Notes under the pieces: model-generated | Seen by the model: only the letters and a program-made list of their open reading frames with translations | Databases searched by the model: none | Told to the model about the DNA's origin: nothing | In this document: piece by piece, positions 11,041-27,025 of the stretch | Position numbering within the stretch: the stretch's first letter is position 1 | Layout of the letters: each line of letters opens with the position of its first letter | NCBI GenBank assembly: GCA_963995525.1 | Contig: OZ023210.1 | Coordinates: 63,217,139-63,281,138, forward strand | DNA from: Escarpia spicata | Taxonomy: Eukaryota > Annelida > Polychaeta > Sabellida > Siboglinidae | DNA: 64,000 nt | Direction: 5' to 3' | Position numbers and translations under genes: made by a program

Positions 11041-11999
11041 TTGGAAATTTTCAGCCCATGTAGCATTGCAACTATGCTTATAACACAAGAGCTTGATCAG
11101 TACTTAACTGTTGCGTTGCAAACGCTTATTTCTGGTCTAGTTGTGAGATGATACATTGGCCTCCTGAATAAAAACCACTACTATTCACTGGCAATGTCTT
11201 CGTTTAGGTTACATGTGTGATATGTCCGGTACTCGCAAGTTACGGCGTAGTGTTGGTCAGCAGTTGGTAAGTCAGTCACAATCCCACTCACTGGAAATCC
11301 ATACAACAAACCAATCTTCGTGAACGTCGGCCAACATTTCCAATTAGCGTGTTATTATATTCGTTGAGGTGAAGTGGTTACTCTATATTCGTTGATAAAC
11401 AGTGGCGATAGATGGCAGAGCTGTGCAAGCCGTTGACAATGGTCAAACAATTTAAACCATATTACTTCCGGATGGTATTCTTACAACGCCGTGTATGCTA
11501 CACGTTTCGTTCTTGTGAATTTGTATTATTTCATGTTTGCTCCAAATAATTATGAAGGGTCTACAGCAAGTAATGTCAGAGGAGACGACGTGATCTGTGC
11601 GGATCTTTCACTTTTGAGCACGAATTTGACCGACAGAATGTTAACACCGTAGAAACAGAGCAAAAATAAAACAAGACAAGATGCCTTTCTGTAACCCCGA
11701 CCACTGGCATATGACGCAAGTTCACAAGTAAATATTATCTCGCTGTTGTAAGCAGAAACGCCAGAAACGCCGCCAGGATGTAACGGTTACTACGTAGCTT
11801 CCGTTTTCTGCAACACATTTGTATACGATTTCAACAAGCGAGGAACTTTAGACGGCATGCTGCTAAGGAAAGCCACCGCCTAGTAAAGGAGTTCTTTCCC
11901 GGAAATGAGGCAGCATTACCAACCTACTGTAATTAACAAGCAGGTGATTGTGTTTGATTCGCAGATTAACGCCGTCGTTATTGCATGGGCAATGCTTAA
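11039..11999. other. No gene recognised
   Basis: Anonymous unique-looking sequence between the CA tract and a LINE fragment. Nothing supportable was seen. Confidence 0.5.
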
Positions 12000-12985
12000 A
12001 CACGCGACGATTCAACCTCGACATTGTGTAGCAGTGATGCGTCTATTGCGTGTGGACTCGGCAAACACACTGCTCCTTGGTCGCTTGACATCGTCGATGT
12101 CCTCTTTATCAAACATAATGTTGACAACCTGGAGCAATGCCAGTAGTTGTGCTTCCTGTTTACTCTTCGATTGAGTAGGTCAATACCATGGATGGTGTAG
12201 ATAGATGTAACTGGGTTTCGCTTCAGAGTGATTCTAATGACCTCACGCTTGCTTTGATTTAATGCCATCTTCAAGTCTTGCTCCCACTTTTGCAGTTTGT
12301 TGATGTCATCCTGCAGTATTTGGCTGTCGTCCTTGTTCTTGATATTTCTGTACAGGAGGCTGTCATCTGCTAAGAGACAGCAGGTGGAGACGACCTTCTG
12401 TGGCATGTCGTTGATGTAAAGAATGAACAGGAGGGATCCTAGCACGCTTCCCTGTGGAACACCTTGCAGGTTCGGATGAGTGACCTTCTACCAGTACCAG
12501 CAACTTGTGGGACACCTTGTTAAATGCCTTGTTGAAGTCCAGGAGGACCGCATCGATCTGTTCTCCTTTTTCTATTCCAGCTACAAGGTCGTGTAGTGTT
12601 AGGATCAGGTGTTGCATGATCTGACTATGGATGGTATGCTCCATCACCTTGCTGCATACCGAGGTTAGTGATATGGGCCGATAGTTGGCAGGATTGCTGC
12701 GGTCTTCCTTCTTGAATATCAATGTGATGGTGGCTTTCTTCCAGTCATCTGGTCTTGTGCCCTGTAGCAGCGATGGTTTGAAGATCAATATTAACCTGGA
12801 GCGATTTCTTCCGCAAAGTCCTTTAGAAGTCTGGTTGACATGTTGTCTGGGCCAGTTGCTTTAAGCGGTTTAAAGCCGAGGAGAAGCTTCTGAACACCAG
12901 CCGTATGGTTCACCACTCATGGGTGGTATGCTGGTGTTGTTTTCGGTGGTGAACTGGTCATTCAAAATAGTGGCGTTGAACTAAG
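12000..12985 (-). pseudogene. Broken LINE reverse transcriptase fragment (CR1/jockey-like)
   Basis: The minus-strand frames together give RT landmarks in order. GPDNMSTRLLKDF lies near 12,800-12,850. FKKEDRSNPANYRPISLTSV (RT motif region 1-2) lies around 12,650-12,710. AVLLDFNKAFNKVSH (motif A, catalytic Asp) is near 12,520-12,560. GSLLFILYINDMP and LADDSLLYRN (motif C, YADD altered to LADD) lie near 12,360-12,440. The frame changes at least twice: near 12,860 and between motif A and motif B (about 12,450-12,500). No endonuclease or 3' UTR is preserved. The sequence differs from the CR1-type family at 33-59 kb, so this is a separate and older LINE lineage. Confidence 0.85.
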
Positions 12986-15900
12986 GACAATGTTGTATAA
13001 CCTGGAATGGGGCCGTCGTGCGTGGTGTAAAGACGGCCAGTACTGATAATATTCTGTAGCTCGTTCGCTAGGTTAACTGTTATATAACCTGTTTGCATTG
13101 TTTATAGAATAGCCGTTATGCTGATTGCTCAGTGACGTTTGGATGTTTTTGCACATAGTAGGTTAGTTGTTTGTTCACAATGATAAAATGGCTTAGTTTT
13201 GTATAGAAAAGATTCGTTTGTTTCGGATCAAGTGAGCTGGTTGTTTGTTGCCTGGAGAAGAGTGATTGTTAGAGAGGCTTGTACATGTCAATATCACGTG
13301 GTTATATAGGCTGGCAATACTATACGTATGTCCATAACTCTACATTACATAAAAGCAATGTGAAACAAGATACACTCTTGCGCAAAATGGTTTCATTTTG
13401 AGGGCATACCTCCTATTCGATGACTCCAGTAGCAATAAGGACTGGAATGAATTGTGAAAATAACAGTAATCTCACAGACTTGACATGTTATTCACAGACC
13501 TGCGTCATTTCGTCTATATTAGACGTTTCATGTTACACAAATAGAAACACTTTTGTAATTTCGCTGGAATGTTCATTAGATTCATATGAAAGCAATTGGA
13601 TAAGAACGAAAACCGCCGTTTAACTATGATTGCCTTCTTGTTCGGCTATATTTTATTCATGATCAAAAACCCATAAAAAATATAAACAAACTCCTGCTGT
13701 GACGAATGTGGTTTAACTGGAACGCTTATATCGAGAGCAGAATGCAAGTAAAGTCAACAAAACATACACCTCAAAGCCTACCAATGAAAATGAATGTATC
13801 TTATGTTTTGAAATATGATAATGTTTTCTGACCAGGGAACACAATATAATATAGGTATATTGCTGCATTGCTAGGTGCATCACACACCAACCGCGTTTAC
13901 ACGGCATGTACAAAACGAGACCGCAGAATATATACATGTGTTTGTTACTGTGTGAAATTTCTGTAGGACGCTTACACAGTTATGTAACGGCATTCGGGGA
14001 TTTGAAGCACACGATTGTGACGTGACGCAATAAATAAAATAGCATTACGCCATTTGACCCAGCGCCATTCTGAAGAGCCGCGACCGCAGAACGGTTAAGT
14101 GAACGTTGTTCGCGGATGATACGGCTGTTACATCTACCCCCAAGAATCGCCTGAATATTACTTTGTTTGTACTGTCGAGTGACAAGTGGAATATTCAGCA
14201 CGTATTGTTGTAAAACACGTGCATTAAATAACAATCTAGGCATACACGTCAATAAAAATGTCGTTTAAATGGAAATAACAGTTACGTCAGCGTTTGTATG
14301 ATGTAGAGAGACGGGTTCTCAAGACATGGAGACAAAAAGTTGGTTTATAATCTTAAAAGTATCATTTCAGTGACTACGGATTACGCCCTGCTGCAGTACT
14401 CCGTCTCACGTACCACTCTGCAAAGGCACTAAACAAACAGTTGCCGGCGACACGAACTGACGACGCGTGGGCAGGCGTGGATCGGATGGCATCGTTTCTC
14501 CAGAACAATAAGAGTATAGATCCCTATCATTACGAATGCCGGAAGAAACGTTTCTTGGGGGCGTGTAACCAGTTTCGAACTGACGAATCCTGCCAACTTT
14601 GATTAACAAGTTTTAAGAGATTTGTTCCGCAGGAGGAATGTTTGACGCCAACTCACACCTTGGTGAAACGAGATGTGCAAAGGTAAAGGAAGGAACTCAA
14701 CTAGAAACATTATCTTACATAATCATATTCTAGGATGATCACCCGAGGATAACGTCGACGAACCACTTTAGCAAAGGTGAATCCTCCGGGATTCGTTGGC
14801 ATAGCACACGTCGCTGGATGGATTACGTCCGATAAACCTCTGGTATGTATATGATGCATTTGGATAAACATTATCGAAGAGCTATCGCTACAAGTATTAG
14901 CCAATCACGTACTCCAAATGCCACTTAACGTGCTCGATTTTGGAAATTAAAATGTGATGGTGATGTTCGTATAGTGCAAGTCCAAGTCCATATTGTAGAA
15001 GGCAGGGAGACGTGAGAACGACTGTGGAACGATACACGGCCGATCATTGCCCATCGGTATCCCCACTCCTACAGCCAGCGCTGACCACGACCACAAGTAA
15101 CATCCAGAAAAGTTCCAGGCCACGGGACTATCATTGAACCCATCTTCTGTGACGACGATGTCTTGCCATCGGTTGTTACGGACATACCTCGTGACGAGAC
15201 GACGAGGGACGCTGTGCCGTCGATGTCCACTGCGTCAGTGGTCTTACAGGCATGTCGTGCCGACTGTTGTCAGTCGGCACTCTGTAGCTTCAGGCATCGA
15301 CGACTCTTGGCCGTCTACACGTCCAAGTATCCAGGATGTCATATTGCGTTGAAAATACGCCATAAATTGTTTCGCTCCTCGTGTTTTAAACTAATTTCGC
15401 GAAAGAAATTAAACCTACCTATTATTCACTGTAATATGCCAGTTTCGTCATGCATATATTTTAATTTTGATGGGATGAAATTATCAGACAAACTATACAC
15501 CATTTACGAACCGATTGATTTGCAATTAGTTATAATGACTTGAGTGAGAAAATGACGATTTAGCCAAACACGTAACTACAGATTCATCAAAAGTCAACGT
15601 TCGGCCGGGTTCGAACTCAGGGCCAGTTTGCTACATAGCAAGTTTGCAATTTTTCGTGCGAGTGGCAGTCACCGAAGGAGGGCTAAAGCTTAATCCACCC
15701 AGAAACAGTTTTCGATCATGAGGATGTATTTGGGACAGACAAAAGTGATGAAAATGGTTCGTTATCGTCTCGTAACAAGCTCAACGCCGGGCAATTGGCT
15801 TATGCAAGCTAACAGATGTAACGATCAAAATCATTTTAGATGACGGACGTAAAAGAACCAGATTCGCGATGGCAAACGAGCTGAGGACGCAAGCTTTATC

Positions 15901-17300
15901 CTCCACTTATGGGATAATGGCAATGCGATGTGGGGCGGGGCTTATTAAAAGGAAGAACAGGTGGGACGTGGTGGTCGGGCGATACAGAACCATGCAGATG
16001 GTCGATCGATATGATTGTGGGTCGAAACTTCGAGTAAGCCGAGTTCACCTGGCACCTTTGAGACTTGCGCATTTTGTTCATCTCGTGTGCCCTTTTCTTT
16101 CGGCAAAGACACAAAACGCCGTTGGTCCTTTCTACCCGACGCTAATGGATGTAAAACACAGAACACAGACAAATGGAAATCCTTGTCGTGGGCTCTTACA
16201 GCAATTGGCCTAGACCTACCGACATATGGCAGCATATAAGACCCCATTATTGTGATTATTATTATTAAATATTATTAAATTATACAAAAGTATAGTTACA
16301 CTGAAATTTTAGCCGGATAACCGGACAGAACATGAACTACAGAGCTTAGAGAATGAAAGTGACTGAAGAGAAGGTGACCAAGGCAGGAACCAGCATTCAG
16401 TCACCAACTGACCGTGAATAGGATGCACAGCATGCATGAAATGCTGCGAGCCATTTTAGAAGGGGTGTTCTATTGACGGGGGGGGGGGGTAAAATGTGCC
16501 ATGTACGTGTTTTAACATGCCGCTACACCTGTGCTTACTCTACTGGGTACTGCAATTGTTTCGAGGCTGTGCAATGTCTTGAGTGTTTTTAAATTCTACC
16601 ACTGTCATGTCGTCCAAACACACATATTTTCTTTCGAACATTAAATCAGTCACGTCGACGCAATGATTTCCCCTCGGACTGGAGCAGTCGACAGCGTGTG
16701 AAGCCCAACAGGAGATGGGTAAATGTTCGCGAGACAGCCGCCGGGGGTGACGTAATGACCCGTGATGATGCACGACGGTGTCAGGTAAGATGTTACAATA
16801 CTCGACGTGTTGATAAACGATGGCGTCAGAGCGATATTTGAACGTGTTAGGAGTGTTTCTGTGTTGTTCCGCGACGGAGTCAGGGACAAATGTAAACGTT
16901 CTGACATGACCCAAAACTTCGTTGCACTAAGGACTCAGGGTGAACCCGACCGTTGTGTAAGGCTATCAGTGCTGAACAATAATAAAATCAGATACGTTTT
17001 AATGGTGACGTGATGGTATAACCTGACAGGAAATTATGACGAAATCGTTATAAAATTTACAACGTTTTCATAAAGACAGATAAACATACGTGGGAGTTTT
17101 TTTAGGAACTTGTAACCGAAGCATCCCGATGCAATGACGGAAAATAACTCGGTTATGAAAATACTAATAGAGCCTGTAACAAGTATTTTGTATTACTTAC
17201 GAAAGACAGACGAACTAGAAGACACGAAATAACAGTGTGTAGAATACATACGTGATAGAATGTAGTCTCACATTTGGTGATAAATGAATTAAAAAGGAAC
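12986..17300. other. No gene recognised (4.3 kb)
   Basis: Anonymous sequence with scattered short frames. Near 15,869-16,250 several frames are open simultaneously on both strands for 70-115 codons, but none resembles a known domain. A GGTTCGAAC box (about 15,608-15,617) resembles a pol III B box without a convincing A box. A G10 tract lies at 16,479-16,488. Confidence 0.4.
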
Positions 17301-17307
17301 AAATGAA

Positions 17308-17400
17308 CTACTGATTGTGTAAAGGCTACTAGTGTGAATATGTTTTAAACAATTAAACATTAAACGTTGATGGACTCACAATAAGCCAATGACTTCCTCC
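17308..17400 (+). mobile_element. Possible eroded 3' tail of the CR1-type LINE family
   Basis: GATTGTGTAAAGGCTACTAG, then TGTGAATATGTTTTAAA, then GGACTCACAATAAGCCAA and GACTTCCT follow the same order as the 3' end of the family at 59,190-59,310 (GATTGTGTGGGTGCTAGTAG, TGTGAATATGTTTAAAA, GGACTCTCGATAAGCCAA, GGCTTCCTT). The copy is short and decayed, so this rests on collinearity of four blocks. Confidence 0.5.
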
Positions 17401-18459
17401 TCACTTCTCATCTTCGTTTTTGTTTCAGATGGAAATCTTGTCAAATCGTGTTAAATATTTTTCAACAGATCGACAATGTTTCCGGCATTTTAGATCTGGC
17501 CTACTTAAGCGTAGGTAAAAACATATAGTTGGGGAATATATTGCAATTTAATCTTTCTAGGACAGAACAAATATTTGCCATTCATATAAAAGCCATACTA
17601 TCCGCTTCAACGGTCGCATTTATTGACACTTTGAGATTCGGTATGCATGCATTTTGTTTATATTTTTTAATATCCAGGTATCGTCATCAGCAGTACATAG
17701 GACATTTCTCTTGGGAGATCTTGCAAATAAAATAAATGTATTAAACATAATGCGTCTACTTTTCATAATTATGTTTAGGATATCGTGGCCATACGACAAT
17801 CCATAAATCAACATATCTTGTTACCTGCATTAAACAAAGAGGCGTGCGGAAAAAATTACCAATTATACACCTGACACACGTTTAATTGTCTTATTCAGTC
17901 AAACATATGATTTCTTGTTCTGATGATGTTTATAAATGGATAACATACCGGTCAATATAGTGATTGTAGGCCTAACCAACTCACGCGTAACTGTTCACCT
18001 GAAAACAGTAAGTGGTTCCTTTAAAACTAATGCCGTATACCTTACCGACTGGACACATGGATGTAATATGAACAGATGGTTGAAAAATAGTGTTCACTTC
18101 AGCAGTCCAAACAAGCATATATTTGCTATCTTCATATCGCGTCCATGCATCAGATAATACTATCCAGATCAATTTAACGTCACCCCTCACTGGCGTCCCC
18201 TGGAAAATGGCTAACCACCTATTCCCCCCCCGCCAAAAACAAATGTTGCTTTTATAATACATCCTAGTAGATCCATAAGGCATTGAGTGATCAGAAACCA
18301 ACTGGCGAAGGACAAGAATGAACATAGAAATGGGCGAGTCGACCTCGTCATCTCGGAGGAGACGGACTTAACTTGCATCCCAGTTAGCCACATAATATTT
18401 ACATTCATCCATCCAGAAATCAAAACGTCACACAAGTGAATTCCGGCATATCAGCCAAC
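17401..18459. other. No gene recognised
   Basis: Anonymous AT-rich sequence up to the second 27-bp minisatellite. Nothing supportable. Confidence 0.45.
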
Positions 18460-20335
18460 ATTAGTGTCCATGACATATACCGCGTATTGCGTGTCCATGA
18501 CATATACCGTGTACTGCGTGTCCATGACATATACCGTGTACTGCGTGTGCATGACATATACCGCGTACTGCGTGTCCATGACATATACCGTGTACTGCGT
18601 GTCCATGACATATACCGTGTACTGCGTGTGCATGACATATACCGTGTACTGCGTGTCCATGACATATACCGTGTACTGCGTGTCCATGACATATACCGCG
18701 TACTGCGTGTCCATGACATATACCGTGTACTGCGTGTGCATGACATGTACCGTGTACTGCGTGTCCATGACATATACCGTGTACTGCGTGTCCATGAGAT
18801 ATACCGTGTACTGCGTGTGCATGACATATACCGTGTACTGCGTGTGCATGACATATACCGTATACTGCGTGTCCATGAGATATACCGTGTACTGCGTGTC
18901 CATGACATATACCGTGTACTGCGTGTCCATGACATATACCGCGTACTGCGTGTGCATGACATATACCGTGTACTGCGTGTCCATGACATATACCGCGTAC
19001 TGCGTGTGCATGACATATACCGTGTACTGCGTGTCCATGACATATACCGTGTACTGCGTGTGCATGACATATACCGTGTACTGCGTGTGCATGACATATA
19101 CCGCGTACTGCGTGTGCATGACATATACCGTGTACTGCGTGTCCATGACATATACCGCGTACTGCGTGTCCATGAGATATACCGTGTACTGCGTGTCCAT
19201 GAGATATACCGTGTACTGCGTGTCCATGACATATACCGTGTACTGCGTGTCCATGACATATATCGCGTACTGCGTGTCCATGACATATACCGTGTACTGC
19301 GTGTCCATGACATATATCGTTTACTGCGTGTCCATGACATATACCGCGTACTGCGTGTCCATGACATATACCGCGTACTGCGTGTCCATGACATATACCG
19401 CGTACTGCATGTCCATGGCATATACCGTGTACTGCGTGTCCATGACATATACCGTGTACTGCGTGTCCATGACATATACCGCGTACTGCGTGTCCATGAC
19501 ATATACCGTGTACTGCATGTCCATGACATATACCGTGTACTGCGTGTCCATGACATATACCGCGTACTGCGTGTGCATGACATATACCGTGTACTGCGTG
19601 TCCATGACATATACCGTGTACTGCGTGTGCATGACATATACCGTGTACTGCGTGTGCATGACATATACCGCGTACTGCGTGTGCATGACATATACCGTGT
19701 ACTGCGTGTCCATGACATATACCGCGTACTGCGTGTCCATGAGATATACCGTGTACTGCGTGTCCATGAGATATACCGTGTACTGCGTGTCCATGACATA
19801 TACCGTGTACTGCGTGTCCATGACATATATCGCGTACTGCGTGTCCATGACATATACCGTGTACTGCGTGTCCATGACATATATCGTTTACTGCGTGTCC
19901 ATGACATATACCGCGTACTGCGTGTCCATGACATATACCGCGTACTGCGTGTCCATGACATATACCGCGTACTGCGTGTCCATGGCATATACCGTGTACT
20001 GCGTGTCCATGACATATACCGCGTACTGCGTGTCCATGACATATACCGCGTACTGCGTGTCCATGACATATACCGTGTACTGCATGTCCATGGCATATAC
20101 CGTGTACTGCGTGTCCATGACATATACCGTGTACTGCGTGTCCATGACATATACCGCGTACTGCGTGTCCATGACATATACCGTGTACTGCATGTCCATG
20201 GCATATACCGTGTACTGCGTGTCCATGACATACACCGCGTACTGCGTGTCCATGACATATACCGCGTACTGCGTGTCCATGAGATATACCGTGTACTGCG
20301 TGTCCATGGCATATACCGTGTACTGCGTACATGGC
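18460..20335. repeat. 27-bp minisatellite array II with 567-bp higher-order repeat
   Basis: About 69 copies of a 27-bp unit whose core is CCATGACATATACCGTGTAC followed by TGCGTGT. Recurrent variant positions are CCATGAC/GCATGAC, GACATA/GAGATA/GGCATA and CGTGTAC/CGCGTAC/CGTTTAC. The rare ATATCGTTTAC variant occurs at about 19,311 and again at 19,878, exactly 567 bp (21 units) apart. The series of variants before and after it is repeated, so a block of about 21 units was duplicated. The unit lacks stops in most frames, so spurious frames of more than 600 codons run on both strands. There is no sequence relation to array I. Confidence 0.97.
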
Positions 20336-20344
20336 GAATGCTAG

Positions 20345-21728
<1,384 letters not shown>

Positions 21729-21873
21729 AAACCGACATAAAACCAATGTTTAAAAGTAATAAAAATATGAAAAGGAGACGACGTTTCAAAATTAGACTAA
21801 CTACAACTCCTCTATTAGAAATCAATCAATAGCAAACTATTTGCCTCGCATCAAACATTACAATCTGCAACGA

Positions 21874-21965
21874 AGTAGTAAAGACATGAAAGGAGTAGCA
21901 AAGACATGAAAGGAGTAGCAAAGACATGAAAGGAGTAGCAAAGACATGAAAGGAGTAGCAAAGAC
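21874..21965. repeat. 20-bp tandem repeat, about 4.5 copies
   Basis: Near-perfect copies of AAAGACATGAAAGGAGTAGC. The identical units suggest recent expansion. Confidence 0.9.
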
Positions 21966-22177
21966 AAGGAAATGCAAACATAATCAACTTTCACGATACC
22001 AGAATCTTGCACTGAAATTACATCACTAGTTACAGCTGGAACGTGGAACATTAATGAGTGAGAATGCGACAAGACTCGTGATGTCAAAAGACAATTAGTT
22101 CTAACTTGAACGTTGAAAGGAAATGTACAACACATTTTATTGGTTAATTGAATAACTGTATTTTGTGACACTGAATG

Positions 22178-22179
22178 AA

Positions 22180-22227
<48 letters not shown>
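22178..22227 (-). repeat. (ATC)n/(GAT)n tract forming a LINE 3' tail
   Basis: About 16 ATC units on the plus strand. On the minus strand this is a (GAT)n tail placed directly after the stop codon and short 3' end of the adjacent RTE-type LINE fragment, as is usual for that clade. Confidence 0.85.
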
Positions 22228-23412
22228 GTCATTGTGCAGCCGTAGTGACCCGTGGTTGGGCGAAGGCCTCAGCATGTCGTTTCCAAATCTGCCTGTCTGG
22301 CGCTATCCTCTGCGAGAGGGTGCCCTTCCAGGACTCGTCTAGTTCGTCTCTAGCCGGTCTTCCTCAGATCGTTTCCCTTCGTAAGGTATCCAGGTTGTGA
22401 TACACGACATCCATCGGTTATCTCGTAGTCTGCTGATGTGCCCTGCCCAGGTCCACTTCTGTCTTCTGATTTGTTCTATCACGTCTATGACCTTTGTCTT
22501 CTCTCTTCCCCAGATGTTTATTTTTCTCGCCCGATGTGTGATGTTTAACATACTTTTTCCATCTTTGTTTGGGCGGCTGCGAGCTTGTTCTTTGCCTGGA
22601 TGGTGAGTGCCCATGTTTCCGTGCCGTAAGTCATCGATGGAAGTACGATTGGGTTGGAGACTTATCTCTTCAAGCAGGTTCCAAAGTTACCCTTGAAGAT
22701 GTCGCGGTGTTTGGTGAACGCTGTCCAGCCGGAAGTGATCCTTCTTTGAATCTCCTTGTCTTGGTTTTTGATCTGATACTATATCGCTGTCCCAGATAGA
22801 CGTAGCTTTCAACGTTCTCTATCTGCGTCATGTTGATATATATTGGTGTGTCGTTTTCTAGCATCACTTTTGTCTTCGAGATGTTCATCTTTAGACCTTG
22901 TTTCCGCGCCGTATGTCATCGCTGGAAGTAAGCCTGAGTTGTAGACTTGTCTCATCAAAGTTAGCCGGCGGTCATTCTTCTTTGAAACTCCATGTCTTGG
23001 GTTTTGTTTCTAATACTGTATCGCTGTCCCAGGTAGACGTTGCTTTCAACTTTCTCTATCTGTGTGGTGTTGATATATATCGGTGTGTCATTTTCTAGCA
23101 TCACTTTTGTCTTCAGACCTTGTTTTTCACTTTTATCATCTAGCTCTTGCAGCATTTTGTGTAGTTCTTGCGGTATAGTAGCGCATATGAGTATGTTGTC
23201 GGCGAAGCGAAGATGACTGAGATATTCTCCGTTTGTCCTGAAACATCTGGTTTCCCACGTCAGTCTTCGGAATATGCTTTCGAGTGTTGCCGTAAACAGC
23301 TTGGACGATACTCCTCTCTTGATGTTGGTGTTGTTGCTCTTTTTGTGTAGGTGGACTGTCACCAAGTTGTCGATGTAGATGTCTTTCAGGAGTTCGATGT
23401 GCATGAATTATT
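22227..23412 (-). pseudogene. 5'-truncated RTE-type LINE fragment with an internal partial duplication
   Basis: Minus-strand frames give, in order, an RT core segment with GEYLSHLRFADNILI (motif C, FADD changed to FADN, near 23,190-23,230), KTKVMLENDTPIYINTTQIE, and a C-terminal block INIWGREKTKVIDVIEQIRR with WTWAGHISRLRDNRW (22,400-22,560). The C-terminal WKRHAEAFAQP (about 22,265-22,300) precedes a stop. The KTKVMLENDTPIYIN...YLGQRYSIR segment is present twice, at about 22,970-23,115 and 22,750-22,890, separated by QVYNSGLLPAMTYGAE-type sequence. The copy therefore carries a tandem partial duplication or is a chimera. The 5' part including the endonuclease is missing. The copy is dead. Confidence 0.85.
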
Positions 23413-23934
23413 GTTTACACAATTATGGCTGATTCACTATAATGTCCAAACAAATCATGTAACAATCGTATTATGTGATCACTTAAAGCTGCTTCCCTAA
23501 CTCTTTCAGCCAATCACGAATCTGGCTCTTTGATGTCGAAATAAGTAAACGTGTGAACAGCTCAAACAATATCGGCCAGTTTCATATATGATTTTGAATT
23601 GATTTGGTTGTTACATGTGGTACTTGTTGAAAGTAAATTGCTGACTTCTAGCCTATAACCCAATTTGTAAGTGACATGGTTTTTGAGAGAGCAAGGAAAG
23701 CAAACAACACATCGTGACTAATCACATTCCGCATCCACCTGAGGGGTCCTGTTTTGAAAATCACTTGCAGTAATTCTTGGCAAGAAATAAATATGGTAAT
23801 AGTTTATCTCACGATTTAATCAAAACTACACAATAAAAGTTACTCAAACTAGCTACGACGTCGCAGTTGTTACAGTGACGATTTGCTTTTTTCGCAAAAT
23901 GTATTTGAAACAAGACGAACGAAAACATGGAATT
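23413..23934. other. No gene recognised
   Basis: Anonymous sequence upstream of the 19-bp satellite. Nothing supportable. Confidence 0.45.
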
Positions 23935-25212
23935 GGGGAGGCTCTTTAATATTGAGAAGGCTGTCTAATATTGAGGAGGCTCTCTAATATTGAGAAGACT
24001 CTCTAATATTGAAGAGGCTCTCTAATATTGAGAAGACTCTCTAATATTGAAGAGGCTCTCTAATATTTAGGAGGCTCTCTAATATTGAGGAGGCTCTTTA
24101 ATATTGAGGAGGCTCTCTAATATTGAGGATGCTCACTAATATTGAGAAGGCTCTCTAATACTGAGGAGACTTTCTAGTATTGAGGAAGCTCTTTAATATT
24201 GAGGAGGCCCTCTAAAATGGAGAACGCTCTCTAATATTGAGGAGGCACTCTAATATGGAGAAGGCTCTCTAATATTGAGGAGGCTCTCTAATATTGAGGA
24301 GGCTCTCTAATATTGAGAAGGCTCTATAATATTGAGGAGGCTCTCTAATATTGAGGATGCTCACTAATATTGAGAAGGTTCTCTAATATTGAGGAGACTC
24401 TCTAGTATTGAGGAAGCTCTTTAATATTGAGGAGGCACTCTAATATGGAGAAGGCTCTCTAATATTGAGGAGGCACTCTAATATGGAGAAGGCTCTCTAA
24501 TATTGAGGAGGCTCTCTAATATTGAGAAGGTTCTCTAATATTGAAGAGGCTCTCTAATATTGAGGAGGCTCTCTAATATTGAGAAGGTTCTCTAATATTG
24601 CAGAGGCTCTCTAATATTGAGAAGGTTCTCTAATATTGAAGAGGCTCTCTAATATTGAGAAGGTTCTCTAATATTGCAGAGGCTCTCTAATATTGAGAAG
24701 GTTCTCTAATATTGCAGAGGCTCTCTAATATTGAGAAGGTTCTCTAATATTGAAGAGGCTCTCTAATATTGAGGAGGCTCTATAAAATTGAGAAGGCTCT
24801 CTAATATTGAAGAGGCTCTCTAATATTGAGAAGGTTCTCTAATATTGCAGAGGCTCTCTAATATTGAGGAGGCTCTATAAAATTGAGAAGGCTCTCTAAT
24901 ATTGAAGAGGCTCTCTAATATTGAGGAGGCTCTCTAATATTGAGGACGCTCTCTAATATTGAGGAGGCTCTCTAATATTGAGGAGGCTCTATAATATTGA
25001 GAAGGCTCTCTAATATTGCGGAGGCTCTCTAATATTGAGGAGGCTCTATAATATTGAGAAGGCTCTATAATATTGAGAAGGCTCTCTAATATTGCGGAGG
25101 CTCTCTAGTATTGAGGAGGCACTCTAATATTGAGGAGGCTCTGTAATATTGAGGTGGCTCTCTAGTATTGAGGAGGCTGTCTAATATTGCGGAGGCACTC
25201 TAATATTGCGGA
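23935..25212. repeat. 19-bp minisatellite array (GCTCTCTAATATTGAGGAG)
   Basis: About 67 contiguous units of 19 bp with limited variation: GAGGAGG, GAGAAGG, GAAGAGG and GCAGAGG at the end, and CTATAA or TTCTCTAA in the middle. Runs alternating GAGAAGGTT and GCAGAGGCT units (24,580-24,860) show unit-group amplification. The 19-bp period breaks all frames, so no long spurious frames arise here. Confidence 0.96.
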
Positions 25213-26824
<1,612 letters not shown>

Positions 26825-27025
26825 ACGTGCGTGCGTGCATGCGTGTGTGCATGTGCGTAGTTTTGTTACTGATCTTGTAAATATAATTTAGTTGTATACT
26901 TATGCCGTAGGCTTAGCCTTAGCTCTGGGTTTAACATTCTTTACTATTTATTATCTATATGATATAAAATGATATGGTTTTGGTCTATTATTTTCTACTA
27001 AATATGATAATAATCTAACATAATT

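Noticed and set aside
15555..15620. Pol III promoter or SINE head around GGTTCGAAC
   Set aside because: The B-box-like sequence is near-palindromic and the possible A box is weak. There is no recognisable body or tail.
15869..16250. Cluster of overlapping frames on both strands
   Set aside because: No domain, no splice context, and openness in several frames at once suggests chance composition.
18460..20335. CRISPR-like direct repeats (also 5.7-7.0, 23.9-25.2 and 59.4-60.75 kb)
   Set aside because: Units are contiguous with no unique spacers and no cas genes. The setting is eukaryotic, so these are minisatellites.
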